This document shows, piece by piece, positions 60,000-64,000 of a stretch of DNA of 64,000 nt; positions within the stretch are counted from its first letter, which is position 1, and every line of letters starts with the position of its first letter. The DNA is taken from assembly GCA_035517775.1 (NCBI GenBank), contig DATIYF010000082.1, positions 1 to 64,000 on the forward strand, written 5' to 3'. Both the position numbers and the translations under genes were made by a program. The notes under the pieces are model-generated. The model saw only the letters and a list, made by a program, of their open reading frames with translations. It was not told the origin of the DNA and ran no database searches. The stretch is from DATIYF01 sp035517775. GTDB lineage: Bacteria > Acidobacteriota > Terriglobia > Terriglobales > Acidobacteriaceae.

Positions 60000-61568
60000 C
60001 TAATGTACTTGCCGCTCTGCGCCCTTCCAGTAACGCTGGCGAATCGTCTTGCGGTCGAGCTTACCGGCAGACGTTTTGGGAACCTCGGACCAGAACTCGA
60101 CTGATTTCGGCGATTTCACTCCCCCAAGCTTCTGCTTGCAATGGGCGATCACATCTTCTTCCCCTAATGCCTCGCCCTGGCGCAGCACCACGATCGCCTT
60201 CACGGCCTCGCCCCAGATATCGTCCGGCACTCCCACGACCGCGCACTCGTGCACCTGGGGCAGCGCCATGATGCCGGCCTCGACCTCAGCGCAGAACACA
60301 TTGAAGCCGCCGGTAATGATCATGTCTTTTTTGCGGTCCACGATATAGACATAACCGGCTTCATCCATGTAGCCCAGGTCGCCGGTGTGGTGCCAGCCGT
60401 AGGTGCGGATTTCCGCCGTGGCCTCGGGCAGCTTGTAGTAGCCGCGGGTCACCAGGCTTCCGCGCGCGACGATCTCCCCAGGTTGGTTGGGAGGCAGGAT
60501 GCCTCCGGCTTCATCCATGACCGCCAGGCGCACCGCCGAGGTCGGCCGCCCGCAGCTGCGCAACCGCTCCGGATGGTCGCCCGCAGCCGAGGCCGCCACC
60601 GTTTTGGGATCAAGCCACGTCAACAGCATGGGCGCTTCCGTCTGGCCATAACATTGGCAGAGGCATGGGCCGAAGACTTCCACCGCCTCTTTAAACTTGT
60701 CCGGCGAAACCGGCGAACCGGCAAGCAGAAAAATCCGCAGGCTCGAATAATCGAACTTTCGGACTTCGGGATGCGACAGCAAGTTGTACAACCCGGTCGG
60801 GGGAAGGAAAAGGTGTGTGGCCCGGAAGCGTTCAATGCTTTCCAGCACCTCAAGGGCGTCGAACTTCTGCAAGACCACGTTGGTTGCGCCCAGTGCTGAC
60901 ATGACGAAGGCAACCACGCCGGCGGCATGGGAGAGCGGCGCGATACTGAGACAGACGGGCGCGATATCGGCGCAGCGCCAATAATGGGTGGCCATCTCGG
61001 TCATGGTCCCCCAGGCGAGACTGGTCACACGTACGCCCTTGGCCGGTCCGGTGGTGCCGCCGGTAGGAACCAGACCCACCAGCCGGTCCATGTTTCCGTA
61101 CGGATCGGCCCAGGCGGGGTCGCCTGCTCCACTGGCGCGGGACATGAAGCGCTCGAGCGAAGGATGATCACCATCATCGCAGTCAATACAAATGACATGC
61201 CGCAAGGAAGGCACGCAGAGCTTCAGCTGCTGCACGCTTTCCCGAAACATGCTGTGATAGAAAAGCCACGCCGTCTCCACATAATTCATGTACTCGGCGT
61301 TGGCCTCGAGAGCGTTGCGGTAGTTGATGGGGACCCAGACGGCGCCGGCGCGCATAATGCCCAGCATGCAGAACAGCACGCGCGCGTCGTTGTGGGAATA
61401 GATGGCAGCGGTTTCTTCTCCCAGCAGGCCGCCCGCCCACATCGCGCGGGCGATGCGTTGCGTAATTTCCTGCATCTCGCGATAGGAATGGCGAACGCGG
61501 CCGTCTACGATCGCGATTCGGTCGGGATTCGCTTCGGCGCCCTTGTCGAAATAATCAATCGCCCGCAT
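60000..61568 (-). CDS. AMP-forming acyl-CoA synthetase
   Basis: The ATG at 61568 gives MRAIDYFDKGAEANPDRIA, the typical start of class-I adenylate-forming ligases; a TTG at 61610 is unlikely. P-loop VPTGGTTGPAKGV, then YGQTEAP, the hinge HHTGDLGYMDEAGYVYIVDRKKDMI, and the C-terminal catalytic Lys in KTSAGKLDRK. It activates a carboxylic acid as acyl-AMP and then acyl-CoA. It is not close to the feruloyl ligase at 15372 and looks like the medium/long-chain or cyclohexane-carboxylate group. A (GCTAAAA)5 repeat lies just upstream. Its substrate might be the acid chain used by the thiolase 2 kb on. Confidence 0.87.
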   Translation of the reverse strand: MRAIDYFDKGAEANPDRIAIVDGRVRHSYREMQEITQRIARAMWAGGLLGEETAAIYSHNDARVLFCMLGIMRAGAVWVPINYRNALEANAEYMNYVETAWLFYHSMFRESVQQLKLCVPSLRHVICIDCDDGDHPSLERFMSRASGAGDPAWADPYGNMDRLVGLVPTGGTTGPAKGVRVTSLAWGTMTEMATHYWRCADIAPVCLSIAPLSHAAGVVAFVMSALGATNVVLQKFDALEVLESIERFRATHLFLPPTGLYNLLSHPEVRKFDYSSLRIFLLAGSPVSPDKFKEAVEVFGPCLCQCYGQTEAPMLLTWLDPKTVAASAAGDHPERLRSCGRPTSAVRLAVMDEAGGILPPNQPGEIVARGSLVTRGYYKLPEATAEIRTYGWHHTGDLGYMDEAGYVYIVDRKKDMIITGGFNVFCAEVEAGIMALPQVHECAVVGVPDDIWGEAVKAIVVLRQGEALGEEDVIAHCKQKLGGVKSPKSVEFWSEVPKTSAGKLDRKTIRQRYWKGAERQVH

Positions 61569-61610
61569 CAGCTTGCGTTCCCGGCAATCGATGGTCACGT
61601 TAAAAGCCAA

Positions 61611-61645
61611 GCTAAAAGCTAAAAGCTAAAAGCTAAAAGCTAAAA
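61611..61645. repeat. Tandem heptamer repeat, (GCTAAAA)x5
   Basis: Five perfect copies of GCTAAAA, plus a partial sixth GCT, lie 43-77 bases upstream of the acyl-CoA synthetase start. CCAAGCT (61607-61613) and AGCTTGG (61645-61651) flank the array as inverted repeats. Confidence 0.9.
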
Positions 61646-61692
61646 GCTTGGTTTCCACATGCCGGTTCTCGATTCTCAGATGACTTCACGGT

Positions 61693-62805
61693 TCACGACG
61701 AAATTCTGGCCTTGGAGAGGCCGTGGTCCTCTAAGGTCTGCAGTAATTCCCGGTGACCGAAAGCTTCTGCGGCCGAAGCAAAGCCAAGCTTGCGAGGCGC
61801 GGCCAGAGACAAATGATGCGCGGCGAAGGCCTGAATCAGGCCTGTCTGCCGGTAGCAGCAGGTGCCGAAGACGGTGCACTGAACAAAATCCGTCGAGCCC
61901 CGGCCCAGCACGACGTCAATGGTGCGCTGCTCGCGGGCATTTTCCCGCGGAGGCGTCCCTCCCTGCACCGCATTCGCCATCTCCGCCAGCTTCTTTTCCT
62001 GTTCCGCCTTGGGCAGGGGGCGAATCTGCTCTTCGAACATCTTTTCCGTCGCCGCCACGCCGGTCATGATCTGGCGGTCGAGCAGTCCACCCACGGACTT
62101 CACATTGGCGATCTGCGGATGGTTCTTAAACCACACGGGGTGCGGAAACCCGCCCCAGGCGAGCGCCAACTGCGGCTGCAGATACCCGGGCACCACCACA
62201 TCATAGGATGTGGCGCGCGGCCATAGCTTGAATTGATTTTGTGCCAGGTAAAAAGCATCGGTTTGGATCACGGCGAAAATCGTCTGGGTCGAGCCAAAGG
62301 TAGGAATGCCGTTGAACATGGTGAGAATCTCAAGACTGTCAATCTTGCCGTGCTCCAGGCAAAGGCGCGCCGCAGCATCGCTGACGGCAGACATGAACGC
62401 CGTCGCCGGCGCGGCCAGCAATCCCTTTTGCGCAAACTTGCAGCCCCATTTCTCCCAGACCTCGCGCAGCCACGCTTGCTCCCCGCCAATATCGAGGTAA
62501 TGGCAGCCCGCCTGGTAAGCCGCCTCAATGACGCGTGGGCCATGGTAGATAAATGGCCCCACGGTGTTGCAGACCACGCGGGCGCCGGAAAATATCTTGA
62601 CCAGCTCCTCGACTGACCCAGGGGTTTCAGCGATCTCGTAGTCGGCGGTCTCGATCCCCGGCACGCGGTCGAGCACCTCTTCCATCCTGGCGCGGTTTCT
62701 TCCCAGGGCGACAAAGGGTACGTTGTACTCGCGAAGAAACTCGGCCACCAGCCGGCCGGAGAAGCCGCTGGCGCCATAAATGACCACGGGCCGGTGCTTG
62801 CTCAT
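61693..62805 (-). CDS. Saccharopine-dehydrogenase-like / trans-acting enoyl reductase-like protein
   Basis: From the ATG at 62805 the protein has 370 residues. It begins with an NADP Rossmann motif VVIYGASGFSGRL, then FVALGRNRARMEEVL, and a CNTVGPFIYHG motif of the saccharopine-dehydrogenase-like family. This family includes mycobacterial trans-acting enoyl reductases of polyketide lipids, but most members are unstudied. True saccharopine dehydrogenase is unlikely, as lysine genes are absent. It diverges from an HxlR regulator and is followed by an acyl-CoA synthetase, so reduction of an acyl-CoA or acyl chain is a fair guess. Confidence 0.78.
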   Translation of the reverse strand: MSKHRPVVIYGASGFSGRLVAEFLREYNVPFVALGRNRARMEEVLDRVPGIETADYEIAETPGSVEELVKIFSGARVVCNTVGPFIYHGPRVIEAAYQAGCHYLDIGGEQAWLREVWEKWGCKFAQKGLLAAPATAFMSAVSDAAARLCLEHGKIDSLEILTMFNGIPTFGSTQTIFAVIQTDAFYLAQNQFKLWPRATSYDVVVPGYLQPQLALAWGGFPHPVWFKNHPQIANVKSVGGLLDRQIMTGVAATEKMFEEQIRPLPKAEQEKKLAEMANAVQGGTPPRENAREQRTIDVVLGRGSTDFVQCTVFGTCCYRQTGLIQAFAAHHLSLAAPRKLGFASAAEAFGHRELLQTLEDHGLSKARISS

Positions 62806-62991
62806 GTTTTCTCTTTCCGAATTGAAATCGCCCAGGGCGCCTCGGGCAAATGAGATGACGGCTTTGGCGAGACCTGCCCCATGGCGGCACTCAAGCACGC
62901 AGCAATTTCGGCTTGAGTTTCAATTCTAGACTAAAGTATCTTAATTGGTAGTAGGAACCATGACGTAACCTGGTATCCGGGAGGCTTTGCC

Positions 62992-63390
62992 ATGCAAGAG
63001 TATTATTGCCCGGTCAAATTGACGGCCGACATCATCGGCGGCAAATGGAAGCCGCTGATCCTGTTTTACCTGGAGGGGCGCACCCTGAGGTTCGGCGAAC
63101 TGCAAAAGCTGATCCCGGGTTTAACCAAGAAGATGCTGACCCAGCATCTGCGGGAGCTGGAAAGGGATGGCATCATCCATCGCCGCGTGTACGCGCAGGT
63201 GCCGCCCAAGGTGGAATATTCTCTCACCAAGCACGGCGAAAGCCTGAAGCCGATTCTCAAGCTGATGTCTGCCTGGGGGACCAAGCACCGCGCCCGCTAC
63301 GGGATGCCGAAGAGCGAGTTGCACGCGCAAAGGGTCCCGGTCGCGGCGAAACAGAGCTCGAATGCGGTCGAAACCCTTCCGCAGGCGTGA
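62992..63390 (+). CDS. HxlR-family transcriptional regulator
   Basis: The 132 residues form the HxlR winged helix: CPVKLTADIIGGKWKPLILFYL, then RFGELQKLIPGLTKKMLTQHLREL with the recognition helix. Cys6 sits at the place where many HxlR regulators sense quinones, aldehydes or disulfide stress. The C-terminal 30 residues form a tail of low complexity. GGGAGG lies 7 bases before the ATG. It diverges from the saccharopine-dehydrogenase-like gene and precedes the thiolase by 51 bases, so it probably controls one or both. A stimulus such as a reactive aromatic or aldehyde is inferred. Confidence 0.9.
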   Translation: MQEYYCPVKLTADIIGGKWKPLILFYLEGRTLRFGELQKLIPGLTKKMLTQHLRELERDGIIHRRVYAQVPPKVEYSLTKHGESLKPILKLMSAWGTKHRARYGMPKSELHAQRVPVAAKQSSNAVETLPQA

Positions 63391-63441
63391 TATGCATCGT
63401 CGCAAAAGCTGCCGCATCCAATTTCCGAAAGGAATTATGCC

Positions 63442-64000
63442 ATGACCCGGCCAAAGGGCCTGCTCTCGGAGTATGACGACGTCTGGCTGCTGGATGGTGT
63501 GCGGACGCCGTTTGCCGATTACAACACCGTGTTGGGTCTGGTCTCGCCGATTGACCTGGGAATCAAAGTCGCGCGGGAGGTATTTGCGCGCTCCGGAGTC
63601 GAGCCCGAGCGGACCGGCCTCGTGGTCGCCGGCAGCGTGGCGCAGGCCAGCTTTGACGCCTATGTGCTGCCACGGCACATTGGTTTATATTCAGGAGTTC
63701 CCGTCGAAACACCGGCGCATCTGGTGCAGCGCGTCTGCGGCACAGGGATGGAAGCCATCCTGCAGGCGGGCGACGCAATCAAGCTGCGCAAGGCAGATCT
63801 TGCCCTGGTGGTGGGCGCTGAATCCATGTCTCGCAATCCGATTGCCGCCTATACCCACCGCGGCGGTTTTCGCATGGGCCAGGTTGAATTCAAGGATTTC
63901 CTGTGGGAGGCCCTCATGGATACCTGCCCCAACGCTTCCATGGGGCAAACCGCCGAGACCCTCGCCAGGAAATACAAGATCTCACGCGAGGAGGCTGACC
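63442..64000 (+). CDS. Thiolase (acetyl-CoA acyltransferase family), 3' end cut off
   Basis: An ATG at 63442 with AAAGGA upstream opens a frame that runs off the window (186 codons seen). The N-terminus (LLDGVRTPFADYNTVLG) and the first catalytic Cys in VQRVCGTGMEAI are those of the thiolase superfamily, followed by GAESMSRNP. The His and second Cys of the C-terminal half lie outside the window. Thiolases cleave or form beta-ketoacyl-CoA. The gene follows HxlR and is near two acyl-CoA-related genes, so side-chain shortening of an acyl- or aryl-CoA is plausible. Confidence 0.85.
   Translation, partial: MTRPKGLLSEYDDVWLLDGVRTPFADYNTVLGLVSPIDLGIKVAREVFARSGVEPERTGLVVAGSVAQASFDAYVLPRHIGLYSGVPVETPAHLVQRVCGTGMEAILQAGDAIKLRKADLALVVGAESMSRNPIAAYTHRGGFRMGQVEFKDFLWEALMDTCPNASMGQTAETLARKYKISREEAD

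Noticed and set aside
61611..61645. CRISPR array or IS end at the heptamer repeat
   Set aside because: The unit is 7 bases with no spacers; no cas gene, transposase or target duplication is seen.
62806..62991. HxlR operator at GTATCTTAATTGGTAG upstream of the regulator
   Set aside because: The two halves are not inverted repeats beyond a few bases and no second copy was found.
1..64000. Prophage, integrative element, rRNA or tRNA genes
   Set aside because: I saw no integrase, transposase, phage structural gene, tRNA-like cloverleaf or rRNA segment in the window. A dedicated tRNA scan was not possible.

Overview
The window looks like the chromosome of a GC-rich soil member of Acidobacteriota, probably Terriglobia. 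This is inferred from gene content, not from a marker gene. The signs are three very large Oar-like TonB-dependent receptors with N-terminal carboxypeptidase-regulatory domains, paired CRTAC1 (VCBS/ASPIC-UnbV) proteins, many TPR proteins, and several Tat-exported glycoside hydrolases of plant-polymer type. I saw no tRNA, rRNA, CRISPR array, insertion sequence or prophage.

Layout. 1-1312: 3' part of a TPR protein. 1337-11083: a locus that looks like L-arabinan/arabinoxylan use (GH127-type beta-L-arabinofuranosidase, Oar-like receptor, GH51 alpha-L-arabinofuranosidase, exported aldose 1-epimerase, LacI-family regulator). Three near-identical 12-bp operator-like sites lie beside its three promoters. 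11190-22422: a lignin-phenolic block (LigM-like tetrahydrofolate O-demethylase, GntR/FCD regulator, DUF1932 dehydrogenase, 4-hydroxybenzoyl-CoA-type thioesterase, feruloyl-CoA-synthetase-like ligase, second Oar-like receptor, MetE-like protein). 22419-28929: an OsmC/TolC/adaptor/RND/small membrane protein efflux operon. 29030-35903: an ECF sigma factor with a fused zinc-binding anti-sigma-like tail, divergent from a translationally coupled CRTAC1-CRTAC1-TPR operon, then a convergent TPR lipoprotein-like gene. 36011-42706: third Oar-like receptor and a NarL-type two-component system. 42984-50945: GH30, and a convergent four-gene operon (GH127 paralogue, DUF1080, Gfo/Idh/MocA, GH3). 51058-55429: a truncated glycosyltransferase, galE, pobA and a vanillin-dehydrogenase-like ALDH. 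55437-64000: gamma-glutamyltransferase, a small conserved protein, a TPP-dependent E1 beta/alpha pair with a free-standing lipoyl domain, an acyl-CoA synthetase, a saccharopine-dehydrogenase-like reductase, an HxlR regulator and the 5' part of a thiolase.

How it may fit together. Ferulate and p-coumarate are ester-linked to arabinofuranose in arabinoxylan. The window carries enzymes for releasing arabinose next to enzymes for activating ferulate, oxidising an aromatic aldehyde, demethylating vanillate and hydroxylating 4-hydroxybenzoate. That suggests a scavenger of feruloylated plant cell wall. Missing from the window are a feruloyl esterase, the enoyl-CoA hydratase/aldolase, and any ring-cleavage enzyme. 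All functions are assigned by reading translated sequence; no database search was run.
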